36,747 bases of DNA from Rhodospirillales bacterium (GTDB lineage Bacteria > Pseudomonadota > Alphaproteobacteria > JAJFIK01). Both the position numbers and the translations under genes were made by a program. A model generated the notes under the pieces. The model was not told the DNA's origin and did no database searches. It saw nothing but the letters and a program-made list of their open reading frames with translations. Shown here piece by piece: positions 28,114 through 36,112 of the stretch (position 1 is its first letter; the number at the start of each line of letters is the position of its first letter). The stretch spans positions 1-36,747 of the forward strand of contig JAJFIK010000052.1 in the NCBI GenBank assembly GCA_021775005.1, in the 5' to 3' direction.

Positions 28114-28881
28114 ATGTCGTTTCTGACCGGTCAGATTTCCCGGACGTTGGGCCGTTGCGCGCTTGTCGCTGCAGCGGTGTTTCTGTTTGCATCCCCCACC
28201 GCGGCGCAGTCCGACCAAACCAATGACCCGCTTGAAGACTTCAACCGCGCCATGTTCGGCATCCACAATGCCGTCGATAAAGTGGTGTTGGTTCCGGTGG
28301 CCCGCACCTATCGGTTTGTTGTTCCCGAACCAGGCCGCCAAGGCGTGCGCAATTTCCTGCGCAACCTCAATAGCCCGGTGATTTTTGCCAATGACGTGTT
28401 TCAAGGTGAAACCGAGCGCGCCGGCACCACCTTTACCCGCTTTGCCATCAACTCAACTGTGGGCGTGGCCGGTATCTTCGACCCTGCGACGCAGATGGGA
28501 TACATTCGCCATCACGAGGATTTCGGTCAGACCTTGGCGGTGCATGGGGTCAGCGAGGGGCCGTATCTGTTCCTGCCCATTTTCGGGCCATCGCCGCCTC
28601 GGGACCTTGTTGGGCGCGGTGTCGACATCCTGATGGACCCGATCACCTGGGTCGGCGGCGATGATTTTCAGTATTTCAAATATGGCCGCACGATCGTAAA
28701 TGTCGTTGATTTGCGCGCGCGCAATCTTGAGACTCTGGACGAGATTGAACGAACCTCCATCGACTATTATGCCGCCGTGCGCAGCGTCTATCGCCAATCT
28801 CGCGATGGGGCCATCCGAAATGGGGCCTTCGATTTCGAAGATTTGCCCGATTTGGATGAAGATTTCGAAGACGATTTTTAG
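28114..28881 (+). CDS. mlaA: MlaA (VacJ), outer-membrane phospholipid-asymmetry protein
   Basis: MlaA removes misplaced phospholipids from the outer leaflet of the outer membrane and hands them to MlaC. The protein is 255 residues, with NDPLEDFNRAMFGIHNAVDK, NFLRNLNSPVIFANDVFQ, RFAINSTVGVAGIFDPAT and HHEDFGQTLAVHGVSEGPYLFLPIFGPS as diagnostic blocks. The N terminus is a signal peptide ending SPTAAQS with an Ala-x-Ala site. The lipobox cysteine of E. coli MlaA is absent. The C terminus is very acidic (DLDEDFEDDF). GGGAG precedes the ATG at 28114; an upstream TTG at 28093 is unlikely. mlaC follows on the same strand. Confidence 0.95.
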   Translation: MSFLTGQISRTLGRCALVAAAVFLFASPTAAQSDQTNDPLEDFNRAMFGIHNAVDKVVLVPVARTYRFVVPEPGRQGVRNFLRNLNSPVIFANDVFQGETERAGTTFTRFAINSTVGVAGIFDPATQMGYIRHHEDFGQTLAVHGVSEGPYLFLPIFGPSPPRDLVGRGVDILMDPITWVGGDDFQYFKYGRTIVNVVDLRARNLETLDEIERTSIDYYAAVRSVYRQSRDGAIRNGAFDFEDLPDLDEDFEDDF

Positions 28882-29038
28882 GCGCAGTATAAGGGTTTCC
28901 ACCAAAAATAGCTGGAATTACACTAACCGAATTGTGAGCGGTGGCATCTTTATTCGGTCACAGAGTTCGGGCAGTTTGCAGCCCGTATTAGTTTCAAGCG
29001 AGGGGGAATGCCCCCCGCGGCGTTGGGGAGACGGCGGC

Positions 29039-29725
29039 ATGGCAAGGCCTTCATCTTTTGCAAAGGTGGTATTGCGCACGCTTGGCGGGGCCATATTGGC
29101 AGCCACCATGGCTGTGCCTGCATTCGCCCAAGATGAAACCGCTGAGGCTTGGGTGCAAAGCCTTGCTGATCGCGGCATTGAAATTATGAGCGACAGCTCG
29201 CGCAGCCAAGACGACATCATTTCCGAATTCCAAGCATTGTTGGTCGAAAACACCGCCATGCGTCAGTTCGGGCGCTCGGCGCTGGGAAGTTATTCGCGCG
29301 ATCTGAGTGATGATGAGTTTGAGCAATATATTGAGCTGTTGGAGCAATATGCCTCAAGCATAGTGAGAGCACGGCTCGATCAATATTCGGGCGAAACGCT
29401 TACGGTGAGTGGCTCGTCGGTGAATGAGCGCTCGAGCTTTGCTTATGTCTCTGTTGAGAGCGATGTTCGAAATCTCGACAACGAGCATCTTGCGGGAGTG
29501 CGCTGGCTATTGATCCGCAGAGAGGGCGCCTACCGCGTCTACGACATCACTGTTGAGGCCCCTGCGGAAGCAGGAACTTTTTCTTTGCGCCAAACCCAGC
29601 AGGAAGAATTTACCTCTGCCATTACGCAAAACGATGGCCGCGCCCGATCGATCTTGCGCTACTTGCGCAATCGCATTCGCGAACAAGGCATGGAACCGGC
29701 GAATGACCGTGTGGTTTCAAACTAA
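29039..29725 (+). CDS. mlaC: MlaC, periplasmic phospholipid-binding protein
   Basis: A periplasmic carrier (MlaC/Ttg2D family) that shuttles phospholipid between MlaA at the outer membrane and the inner-membrane MlaFEDB complex. The 228-residue protein starts at the ATG at 29039, with a signal peptide ending VPAFAQD. Family features are FGRSALGSYSRDLSDDEFEQYIELLEQY, a segment resembling VRYRL-type strands (SSFAYVSVESDV), and WLLIRREGAYRVYDITVE. GGGGAG lies 8-9 bases upstream. A longer frame starting inside mlaA is spurious. The gene is 157 bp after mlaA, with no obvious terminator between them. The ABC components are not in this window. Confidence 0.92.
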   Translation: MARPSSFAKVVLRTLGGAILAATMAVPAFAQDETAEAWVQSLADRGIEIMSDSSRSQDDIISEFQALLVENTAMRQFGRSALGSYSRDLSDDEFEQYIELLEQYASSIVRARLDQYSGETLTVSGSSVNERSSFAYVSVESDVRNLDNEHLAGVRWLLIRREGAYRVYDITVEAPAEAGTFSLRQTQQEEFTSAITQNDGRARSILRYLRNRIREQGMEPANDRVVSN

Positions 29726-29734
29726 TTTCTGATT

Positions 29735-30817
29735 TTATAGGCTAAGAATGCGCCCTTCGCGGGGGGAGATTTTGCCCTCCACCATGGCGCTATAAACCTG
29801 CGCCACAGCGTCAGGGCCTTCACCCACAATCACATCCATCCATGATGTGCTTTGCCGTGTCAGGCGATCCACCGCATCTGCGATCTTGCCTTCCACAACG
29901 CCGCGCCCCCAATCTTTGCGGCGTTTTTCGATCTGCCCCGGCGCAAAAAACATTTGCGGCCGCGGCCCTGGCAGATCGTTTGCCGCACCGCCTTTGTCCC
30001 AATGGGTAATGCCCACGCCGCAACCATATTTGATCTCGTCCTTGAGATGATGGTGAAGCGCGCCGCGCGTTTCAGCGTTCCCGGCCATATCCACATAAAC
30101 CGTGGGCCGCTTGGCAATGTCATCGGCAATCGCATCATATGTGGCCACTTGGTCGTAGGCGCCGAGCCCCGCTACAAATTCCCGATTGCCGCTTGAGGTC
30201 AGGCCGACAATCTTGCGTCCAGCGGCAGCGCCCTCCGCCAGCAGCTGGGCAAACCCAATGGCGGTTTTGCTGGACGCGCTACAAATCACAATCTGCTCTG
30301 CGCCGAAGAAATCATTGTCCTCCAGAAAATCCACGATGAGATAAGACGTGGCATAGAGCGGGCGAAGCAGCGCCAGACGATCTTCCAGCGCGGCGTCATG
30401 GCCGTCTATGTTTGCAACCCGCATATATTCATTATAGATCGGCGGCAGGTCTGCGCGATGGGTCGCGCCGTCGCGAAAACCATTTTTGGTGATTTTTGCC
30501 GGGGTCACATCCAGGTGGGTCGCCATGGGGAAGTAGCCATAGACCCGTTCGCCAACGTCAATACCCTCAGCGTTGGACGCCTCTACATTTGCAAAGCCCC
30601 ATACAGGGATCTTGCCCCAGCCGTCTTTGCCGGTGGGGAAGAACTTCCAATAGCCAATCATTTCCCCCACCGCGCCATAGGTCACATTGTTGGCGGTGAA
30701 GGCAAAATGGTCGATGCGGAAGCGCACATCGCCCGCTGCCAATGGGGCAAGCTCAACATCATGGAATTCAAACTTCCGAAGGTCGTCCTTTTGCACCCAG
30801 AATTCTTGACCTTGCAT
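29735..30817 (-). CDS. DUF2855-family protein, MDR-dehydrogenase-like
   Basis: A soluble protein of 360 residues of the DUF2855 family, which resembles medium-chain dehydrogenase/reductases without the zinc-binding pattern. Features are a GroES-like N-terminal half (LAAGDVRFRIDHFAFTANNVTYG, IPVWGFANVEASN, GERVYGYFPMATHL) and a nucleotide-binding-like half with VICSASSKTAIGFAQLL and YVDMAGN. Activity and substrate are not established. AAGGA lies 8 bases before the ATG, and the ettA stop is 17 bp upstream, so the two may share a transcript. It is convergent with mlaC. Confidence 0.82.
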   Translation of the reverse strand: MQGQEFWVQKDDLRKFEFHDVELAPLAAGDVRFRIDHFAFTANNVTYGAVGEMIGYWKFFPTGKDGWGKIPVWGFANVEASNAEGIDVGERVYGYFPMATHLDVTPAKITKNGFRDGATHRADLPPIYNEYMRVANIDGHDAALEDRLALLRPLYATSYLIVDFLEDNDFFGAEQIVICSASSKTAIGFAQLLAEGAAAGRKIVGLTSSGNREFVAGLGAYDQVATYDAIADDIAKRPTVYVDMAGNAETRGALHHHLKDEIKYGCGVGITHWDKGGAANDLPGPRPQMFFAPGQIEKRRKDWGRGVVEGKIADAVDRLTRQSTSWMDVIVGEGPDAVAQVYSAMVEGKISPREGRILSL

Positions 30818-30834
30818 GAGGTTGGTCCTTTTTA

Positions 30835-32505
30835 TTAGTCGCGCGTGAAGCGTTTGAACTTGATGCGGTGGGGCTGATCTGCCTCTGCCCCCAAGCGGCG
30901 TTTCTTGTCCGCCTCATAGGCTTCATAATTACCTTCAAACCATTCCACGTGGCTGTCGCCTTCAAAAGCGAGGATGTGGGTCGCGATGCGATCAAGAAAC
31001 CAGCGGTCATGGCTGATAATAACGGCGCACCCGGCGAACATATCAAGGGCGTCTTCCAACGCGCGCAAGGTTTCCACATCAAGATCGTTGGTCGGCTCAT
31101 CAAGCAGCAGAACATTCGCGCCGGACTTCAGCATCTTGGCAAGGTGGACGCGGTTGCGCTCCCCACCGGAAAGCTGACCCACCTTCTTTTGCTGATCACC
31201 ACCTTTAAAGTTAAACGCCCCCACATAGGCGCGGCTGGGCATGGTGCGCTTACCAAGCTCAATAACATCCTGGCCATCTGAGATTTCTTCCCAAACGTTT
31301 TTCTTGGGGTCGAGGTCGTCGCGGGACTGGTCCACGTATCCCACCACCGCGGTTTCACCCAACCGAAGTGTTCCCTCATCGGGCGTTTCCTGATCCGTCA
31401 ACATACGAAACAAGGTTGTCTTCCCTGCCCCGTTAGGACCGACAACCCCGACGATACCGCCCGGCGGCAATTTAAAATCAAGCCCGTCGATGAGCAGTTG
31501 ATCACCAAAGCCTTTTTTAAGGCCCTCAGCTTCAATCACCACTTGCCCAAGGCGCGGGCCGGCGGGGATGACGATCTGCGCGCGACCCACGCGCGCGCCG
31601 GTGTCTTGATTGAGCAGTTCCTCATAGGACTTGATGCGCGCTTTGGATTTCGCCTGCCGCGCCCGAGGAGACGCTTTTACCCATTCAAGTTCTGATTTGA
31701 GTTCGCGCTGGCGGGCATCCTCTGAGCGGCCTTCAGCCTCAAGGCGTTTTTGCTTTTGCTCAAGCCAGGCCGAGTAATTTCCTTCATAAGGAATGCCCTC
31801 GCCGCGATCGAGCTCCAATATCCAGCCCGTTGCGTTGTCGAGGAAATAGCGGTCGTGGGTCACAAGAACCACGGCACCTTTGTAGTCCACCAAAAACTTC
31901 TCCAACCAAGCGACAGATTCCGCATCCAGGTGGTTGGTGGGCTCATCAAGCAAAAGCAGGTCTGGTTTTGCCAACAGCAAGCGGCAAAGGGCAACGCGGC
32001 GACGCTCCCCCCCTGAAAGCGAGGCAACTTCAGCGTCTCCCGCCGGGCAGCGCAAGGCATCCATCGCCATCTCAACGCGGCTGTCGATATCCCACGCATC
32101 AACGGCATCAATTTTTTCCTGCAGCGCCGACATTTCTTCCATCAGCTCATCGGAATAGTCATCCGCGAGTTTCAACGAGACCTCGTTGAACTTGTCTACT
32201 ATCGCTTTGGTTTCCGCGACGCCTTCCATGACATTGCCAAGAACATCTTTCGAGGCATCAAGTTCGGGCTCCTGCGCCAGGTAGCCAACGCGCGCGCCTT
32301 CGGCAGGCCAGGCTTCGCCGACGAACTCTTTGTCGAGCCCCGCCATGATCTTCAAAAGCGTGGACTTGCCCGAGCCATTCACCCCCACAACGCCAATTTT
32401 AGCATCGGGATAAAAGCTCAAATTGATGTTGTTGAGGATCTGTTTTCCGCCTGGAAATGTCTTCGACAGGCCATCCATATGAAAAATGTATTGGTAGTTC
32501 GCCAT
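30835..32505 (-). CDS. ettA: EttA, energy-dependent translational throttle protein (ABC-F ATPase)
   Basis: A cytoplasmic ABC-F protein that binds the ribosomal E site and gates the first elongation steps according to the ATP/ADP ratio. The 556 residues match EttA length. Two ATPase domains are seen: Walker [10 protein letters not shown] and GPNGAGKTT, signatures [10 protein letters not shown] and [10 protein letters not shown], and Walker [13 protein letters not shown] and [12 protein letters not shown]. Between them lies the charged linker region ([20 protein letters not shown]). The opening [15 protein letters not shown] and the arm between the first Walker A and signature are EttA-like. 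No transmembrane segments are present. Confidence 0.95.
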   Translation of the reverse strand: MANYQYIFHMDGLSKTFPGGKQILNNINLSFYPDAKIGVVGVNGSGKSTLLKIMAGLDKEFVGEAWPAEGARVGYLAQEPELDASKDVLGNVMEGVAETKAIVDKFNEVSLKLADDYSDELMEEMSALQEKIDAVDAWDIDSRVEMAMDALRCPAGDAEVASLSGGERRRVALCRLLLAKPDLLLLDEPTNHLDAESVAWLEKFLVDYKGAVVLVTHDRYFLDNATGWILELDRGEGIPYEGNYSAWLEQKQKRLEAEGRSEDARQRELKSELEWVKASPRARQAKSKARIKSYEELLNQDTGARVGRAQIVIPAGPRLGQVVIEAEGLKKGFGDQLLIDGLDFKLPPGGIVGVVGPNGAGKTTLFRMLTDQETPDEGTLRLGETAVVGYVDQSRDDLDPKKNVWEEISDGQDVIELGKRTMPSRAYVGAFNFKGGDQQKKVGQLSGGERNRVHLAKMLKSGANVLLLDEPTNDLDVETLRALEDALDMFAGCAVIISHDRWFLDRIATHILAFEGDSHVEWFEGNYEAYEADKKRRLGAEADQPHRIKFKRFTRD

Positions 32506-32638
32506 GTGCGCTGCAACACTTTCTTGTGGTCAAAGGGCGGCTTGGGGCCATTTGGCTCCCCAAACCTCAGGTTTTCCGCCGTTTCATGCGGTGAGGGTTA
32601 TAGCAGAGACTGAATGATCGGCAATCCACATCCGTCAC

Positions 32639-32667
32639 TTGGGAAAAACGCAGGTTTTCGGTACAAT
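32639..32667 (+). promoter_or_regulatory. Promoter of the acidic repeat-protein gene
   Basis: TTGGGA (32639-32644), a spacer of exactly 17 bp and TACAAT (32662-32667) form a good housekeeping-type promoter about 60 bp before the gene. AGGGGG lies 8 bases before the ATG at 32725. The other part of the 219-bp gap from ettA shows nothing further. Confidence 0.65.
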
Positions 32668-32724
32668 CGGGTTCGTTTCGTGCGGCCCAGTGGGCTGAGG
32701 AGACATAACTAGGGGGACTAACTA

Positions 32725-33108
32725 ATGGGTAGAATAGCATTCTTTATTCTGCTGGTGCTCGTGATCGTGGCTGGCGCCTGGTATTTCATGGGCGGTAGCA
32801 GCGAAACGACAGACGATGCGGGCACAGCGGTCGAGGATACCGCGGATGACATGATGGATGACGCAGACGACATGATGGACGATGCTGCCGACGACATGAT
32901 GGACGATCCTGACGCCATGACGGACGGCAGCGAAGACGCAGCTGAAGACATGGGCGACGAGGCCATGGATGATCCTGACGCCATGACGGACGAAGGCGAG
33001 ACCATGATGGATGAAGGCGAAACCATGATGGACGAAAGCGGAACCATGACTGAGGATGCCGTGGACGCAACAGTTGAGGAAACTGAAGAACCAGAAACGA
33101 CTCAATAG
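32725..33108 (+). CDS. Membrane-anchored Asp/Met/Glu-rich repeat protein of unknown function
   Basis: I do not recognise this 127-residue protein. Residues 4-22 form one hydrophobic helix (IAFFILLVLVIVAGAWYFM), after which the chain is almost entirely Asp, Glu, Met, Thr, Ala and Gly. There is no lysine or aromatic residue beyond the anchor. Tandem units include three copies of DDMMDDA/P (about 43-60), DPDAMTD twice and EGETMMDE twice. The topology suggests an anchor with a long, flexible, strongly negative tail outside the cytoplasm, which could bind cations or just be disordered. It has its own promoter, a good ribosome site and a terminator, so it is probably expressed. The opposite-strand frame of equal length is a mirror of the repeats. 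Confidence 0.8.
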   Translation: MGRIAFFILLVLVIVAGAWYFMGGSSETTDDAGTAVEDTADDMMDDADDMMDDAADDMMDDPDAMTDGSEDAAEDMGDEAMDDPDAMTDEGETMMDEGETMMDESGTMTEDAVDATVEETEEPETTQ

Positions 33109-33136
33109 AGTAGCGATCAGGTTCTAAAACTAGGCT

Positions 33137-33168
33137 GGCCCCGAGAGCGATTTCGGGGCCCGTTTTTT
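33137..33168 (+). terminator. Rho-independent terminator of the acidic repeat-protein gene
   Basis: GGCCCCGA (33137-33144) pairs perfectly with TCGGGGCC (33153-33160) around an 8-base loop. Six T residues follow at 33163-33168. It lies 29 bp after the stop codon. Confidence 0.85.
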
Positions 33169-33190
33169 GCTCTGAAGAAACGAGATACCA

Positions 33191-33450
33191 ATGACGTTTT
33201 CTGACTACGGCACTATCGCGGAACTTTTCTCAGCCTTTGCCATTATCATCACCCCGATCTATGGGATCGCGCAACTGCGCATCAACAACCGCCGCGCGCG
33301 TGTTGAACTGACATCGCAGCTCGGGATGGGTCTGCACACATCCTAGATTGAACTTGGCAAAGACCCTGAGATCGCAAGGGTTTGCTCGGCACGTGGACAA
33401 GTATCTCAAGGCTGCGACCGCCGACCCCCAAGAACTAGCGGCGGTAAGCT
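33191..33450 (+). pseudogene. Decayed small membrane-protein gene
   Basis: An ATG at 33191 opens MTFSDYGTIAELFSAFAIIITP then IYGIAQLRINNRRARVELTSQ, which resembles the N-terminal helix and QIRxNxRA motif of a common family of small proteobacterial proteins with one transmembrane segment. The frame stops at TAG (33344-33346) after 51 codons. Related sequence continues past the stop (IELGKDPEIARV), then shifts frame to HVDKYLKAATADPQELAAVS (ending about 33450), echoing the DP-x-EL pattern seen downstream in that family. I read this as a remnant with a nonsense change and a frameshift. A real 51-residue peptide is the alternative. Confidence 0.5.
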
Positions 33451-33467
33451 AGGCGGCCTTCGCAGAC

Positions 33468-34253
33468 TTAGTCCCCTTCTCCGATGCCGCACTGCTCAAG
33501 AAAATCAACAGGGATTTGCGCCGCCTTTCGTGCCACCAGTGCGAAGTAGTGAAGCGGCAAGCCCTCCATCGACAGCCGGTGCCGGTAGCGTTCCAGATGA
33601 TGAATGTCGATGTATTTTGAGAATATCAACTCCCGAATGAATCGAGAGAACCCGGAATCGTCTGTGCGGTCCAGAAATGAGTCTTTGATGTTGAAGGCAA
33701 GCCAACCCCCATCGGCAATCATACGCATGGCGGGCAGGAAGGCTTGCGGCGGAATATCGCCAAAGCCCAAGGCCGCGACAGAGGTCAGGCAATTGAATGA
33801 CCAGTTATCCAGCGCCTCACCGTCGGCCTGCGGCAAGTTGGAAAAATCGGAAACATAGTATTCGTCATAAAGCCCGGGCCGGTCCCGATCTGCGGCCATC
33901 TTGGCCTCGGGGATAATGTCCGCACCAACCATTCGGGCGACAGCGTGCACCTTCAGCTCCTCCCCCATGACGCCATTTCCCGCGCCCAGATCGAGCACGC
34001 GAAGCTCGGATATATTCTCCCCTTCCGCGTCCAATGCGGACTTCAGGATTTGCGTCACCTTGCGCGGCGAAGAACACTTCAGACGGTCATAGAAAATTTG
34101 CTCATAGAGGCCAGGGCGATTGTAGATCTCACAATAATCGTGAAATCGGAGGCGGGTGCGTTTGCCCTCTTCTGTGACGAAAAAATAGGCTTCGTCCTGC
34201 CCCAAATCATGGCCACCGGCCGGCGGAAATTGAATGCGATGAATTTGTTTCAT
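33468..34253 (-). CDS. Class I SAM-dependent methyltransferase of unknown substrate
   Basis: A soluble protein of 261 residues with the SAM-binding motif LRVLDLGAGNGVMGEEL at about 84-100, then VGADIIPEAKMAADRDRP (motif II region) and FNCLTSVAALGFGDIPP. The N-terminal part (DEAYFFVTEEGKRTRLRFHDYCEIY) is distinctive but I do not recognise its family. No target-recognition domain is visible, so the substrate is unknown. The longest frame starts at 34304; the ATG at 34253, preceded by AGAAGGA, gives a more natural N terminus. It stands alone, convergent with the pseudogene. Confidence 0.8.
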   Translation of the reverse strand: MKQIHRIQFPPAGGHDLGQDEAYFFVTEEGKRTRLRFHDYCEIYNRPGLYEQIFYDRLKCSSPRKVTQILKSALDAEGENISELRVLDLGAGNGVMGEELKVHAVARMVGADIIPEAKMAADRDRPGLYDEYYVSDFSNLPQADGEALDNWSFNCLTSVAALGFGDIPPQAFLPAMRMIADGGWLAFNIKDSFLDRTDDSGFSRFIRELIFSKYIDIHHLERYRHRLSMEGLPLHYFALVARKAAQIPVDFLEQCGIGEGD

Positions 34254-34405
34254 TGGTCCTTCTAGTTGTTGAGGATTTTTCCTGGCATGAGCCATAACCC
34301 GCACCCCGCGCGGGCATTGGTGGTCTTCTAACTGATTGCTGCGATGATTTGAAGGAATGCGGGGAAATTAGCGCAAATGAGCGTGCCGAACGGCAATTTG
34401 GACCG

Positions 34406-34885
34406 TCAATTGGCAAATGTCTCTTTGATAATCCGCTCCAGCCACTCTTTGTCGGTGGCGTCGAACGCCGCGAACTCAGTTGAATCCACATCAAAGACGG
34501 CGATGAGCTCACCCGCCCCGTTCATAACCGGCACCACAATCTCAGAGTTGGATGCCGCGTCGCACGGAATATGCCCCGGGAACGCATGCACATCATCAAC
34601 AACTTGAGTTTGCCTGGTGGCGGCTGCCGTGCCGCAAACACCGCGTCCAAAGGCAATGCGCATACAGCCCAATGAGCCTTGATAGGGACCGACCACAAGC
34701 TCGCCCTTTTTGTCTGGGTCAACCATGTAAAACCCGGTCCAGAAGTAACTTTCAAATGCGCCGGCGAGAAGAGTGTTCACCGTCGCCATGCGCGCGATGA
34801 GGTTCGGTTCACCTTCCAGCACCGCGGCGATTTCCTTGGCGGCGTTCTCATAGGCGGCAGCTTTTTCCTGGGCGCAAAGGAACAT
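34406..34885 (-). CDS. msrC: Free methionine-(R)-sulfoxide reductase (GAF-domain fRMsr)
   Basis: A 159-residue single GAF-domain enzyme that reduces free L-methionine-(R)-sulfoxide, part of oxidative-damage repair. Diagnostic blocks are GPYQGSLGC, GRGVCGTAA and VDDVHAFPGHIPCDAASNSEIVVPV. The three redox cysteines are Cys74, Cys84 and Cys108, spaced like Cys84, Cys94 and Cys118 of the E. coli enzyme, so the enzyme should be active. The ATG at 34885 has no clear ribosome site. A 152-bp gap separates it from the methyltransferase start. Confidence 0.93.
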   Translation of the reverse strand: MFLCAQEKAAAYENAAKEIAAVLEGEPNLIARMATVNTLLAGAFESYFWTGFYMVDPDKKGELVVGPYQGSLGCMRIAFGRGVCGTAAATRQTQVVDDVHAFPGHIPCDAASNSEIVVPVMNGAGELIAVFDVDSTEFAAFDATDKEWLERIIKETFAN

Positions 34886-34932
34886 GGGCTAAAGATAGTG
34901 TCGAGGCGCAGTGAGAAAAGGTCTAATCGACA

Positions 34933-35706
34933 TCACACCAGAAAATCGCTGTGCACGTAGCCGGTCTTTGAGCCATCGCTTCCCAACTGGATAAGAAACC
35001 ACGGGTCGCGGCGCCTTATGAGCACGACCTTCTGGCCCAGCTTTAAGGGCCCCCATTCCAGCTTTTCATACTCAACGCCGGGCCCACCGCGCACATTGAG
35101 CGTGGTCGCTTTGACTTGCCAGTTCAGATCATCGCCATTGTCAAACGGCTTTAAAAGATATGTTGCGGCGGCATCAATTTGCGCCCGTGCAAGACCGTTC
35201 TTGTGGGCGTGGGCAGCCTGGGCATCTCGCGCATTGCTGCCAAAAAAGGGTTCGGTAATGATGGATGGTTTCGGGCCCATTTGCACGAGGCTTTGGTAGC
35301 CTCGGCCGCCGCTGGCCTCGTTCGGTGTTTTTATGCCGCGATCCTTCAGCTCCAACGCACTAAGGGTGGCGGCATGGACGACCTGCGCAAAAGGCTTTGA
35401 TGGCGCGGAGACATAGAGTGTTTCGGTTCCGTTTGCCGCTGGCACATGGGCGTTAAAGTGAAGCTCAATGGTGGCATCGGCGCCCCATTCCTTCGCGCGG
35501 CCATAGGCGCCACGAACGCCGCCGGTATTGCGAAAAAAAATCTCGGCTTCGAATTTCGTGGCGGCGTAATCTTCCTTGGCGATGGCCACCATGCGTTCGG
35601 CCAGGTCGGTATTCCAATCGTATTCCTGTGCGCTGATGGGGGCGACGGCCTGCGCGCCTTTACTGCTTTTCATGTGCCCTACAACAATGCCAAGCCGTTT
35701 GCTCAT
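34933..35706 (-). CDS. N-acetylmuramoyl-L-alanine amidase (Amidase_3) with C-terminal SH3 domain
   Basis: A zinc peptidoglycan amidase of 257 residues. Likely metal ligands are His11 (VVGHMKSS), Glu28 (QEYDWN) and His83 (ELHFNAH), with catalytic Glu152 in IITEPFFGSN. A bacterial SH3-type domain covers about 197-257 (TTLNVRGGPGVEY, GYVHSDFLV) and probably binds the wall. No signal peptide or membrane segment is seen, which is odd for a wall enzyme and recalls phage endolysins. AAGGAG lies 7 bases before the ATG at 35706; a frame reaching 35904 has no such site. No phage genes lie nearby. Between it and the tRNA (35707-35918) I see no gene. Confidence 0.85.
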   Translation of the reverse strand: MSKRLGIVVGHMKSSKGAQAVAPISAQEYDWNTDLAERMVAIAKEDYAATKFEAEIFFRNTGGVRGAYGRAKEWGADATIELHFNAHVPAANGTETLYVSAPSKPFAQVVHAATLSALELKDRGIKTPNEASGGRGYQSLVQMGPKPSIITEPFFGSNARDAQAAHAHKNGLARAQIDAAATYLLKPFDNGDDLNWQVKATTLNVRGGPGVEYEKLEWGPLKLGQKVVLIRRRDPWFLIQLGSDGSKTGYVHSDFLV

Positions 35707-35918
35707 AAGACGTCTCCTTGCAGATTTGATTGGGAACCACGGGCGGGACGCAAAGACCACACGCATACCGATAAATGGGTGTGGACCTAGCGCGATGCTA
35801 GGGGGCAGCTTCAGGGCTGTAAAGATGGCGATTTGCGAAGAAAAGGTGGAGGAGAGAGGTGAAACCTCGAACCGGAACCCGCGCGATGGGTTGGTGGGCA
35901 GCATCGCGCAAGAAAAAA

Positions 35919-35995
35919 TGGTGGGCCCGGAGGGACTCGAACCCCCAACCAGACCGTTATGAGCGGTCGGCTCTAACCAGTTGAGCTACAGGCCC
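35919..35995 (-). tRNA. tRNA with CAU anticodon, probably tRNA-Ile2 (lysidine-modified)
   Basis: A 77-nt cloverleaf including an encoded CCA. The acceptor is GGGCCTG paired with CGGGCCC, the D arm contains GTAGCTCAACTGGTTAGAG, the anticodon loop is CTCATAA (CAT at 35959-35961), and the T arm is GGGGGTTCGAGTCCCTC. A CAU anticodon can mean Met or Ile2. The C4-G69 and C5-G68 pairs are those that TilS recognises in E. coli tRNA-Ile2, whereas elongator tRNA-Met has U4. That favours Ile2 reading AUA codons, although automated annotation may call it Met. Confidence 0.92.
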
Positions 35996-36013
35996 TATTC
36001 ACTCGCGCGCCGC

Positions 36014-36041
36014 ACTGTAGCCAACCGCGCCGCGCCGTCAA
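36014..36041 (-). promoter_or_regulatory. Promoter of the CAU tRNA gene
   Basis: On the minus strand TTGACG (36041-36036), a 16-bp spacer and TACAGT (36019-36014) form a strong housekeeping promoter. Transcription should start near 36007, about 12 bases before the tRNA. Confidence 0.65.
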
Positions 36042-36068
36042 TGTTCACGCCACAGTCATGCCCGATTG

Positions 36069-36077
36069 TGCGATAAT
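36069..36077 (+). promoter_or_regulatory. Possible extended -10 promoter of the SIMPL-domain gene
   Basis: TGCGATAAT (36069-36077) matches an extended -10 (TGn followed by a TATAAT-like hexamer) 35 bp before the ATG. No good -35 is present, which extended -10 promoters tolerate. Confidence 0.4.
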
Positions 36078-36112
36078 GCTCCCCTGAATTCAGGTTTGCC
36101 AAGGAGGTTCCC

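Noticed and set aside
32840-33040. Tandem short repeats considered as a CRISPR array
   Set aside because: The units are in-frame codon repeats without spacers; no cas gene is present.
32722-33105. 127-residue minus-strand frame rich in HHG and VRHG repeats
   Set aside because: It mirrors the DNA repeats of the acidic protein, which alone has a membrane anchor, promoter, ribosome site and terminator in the right direction.
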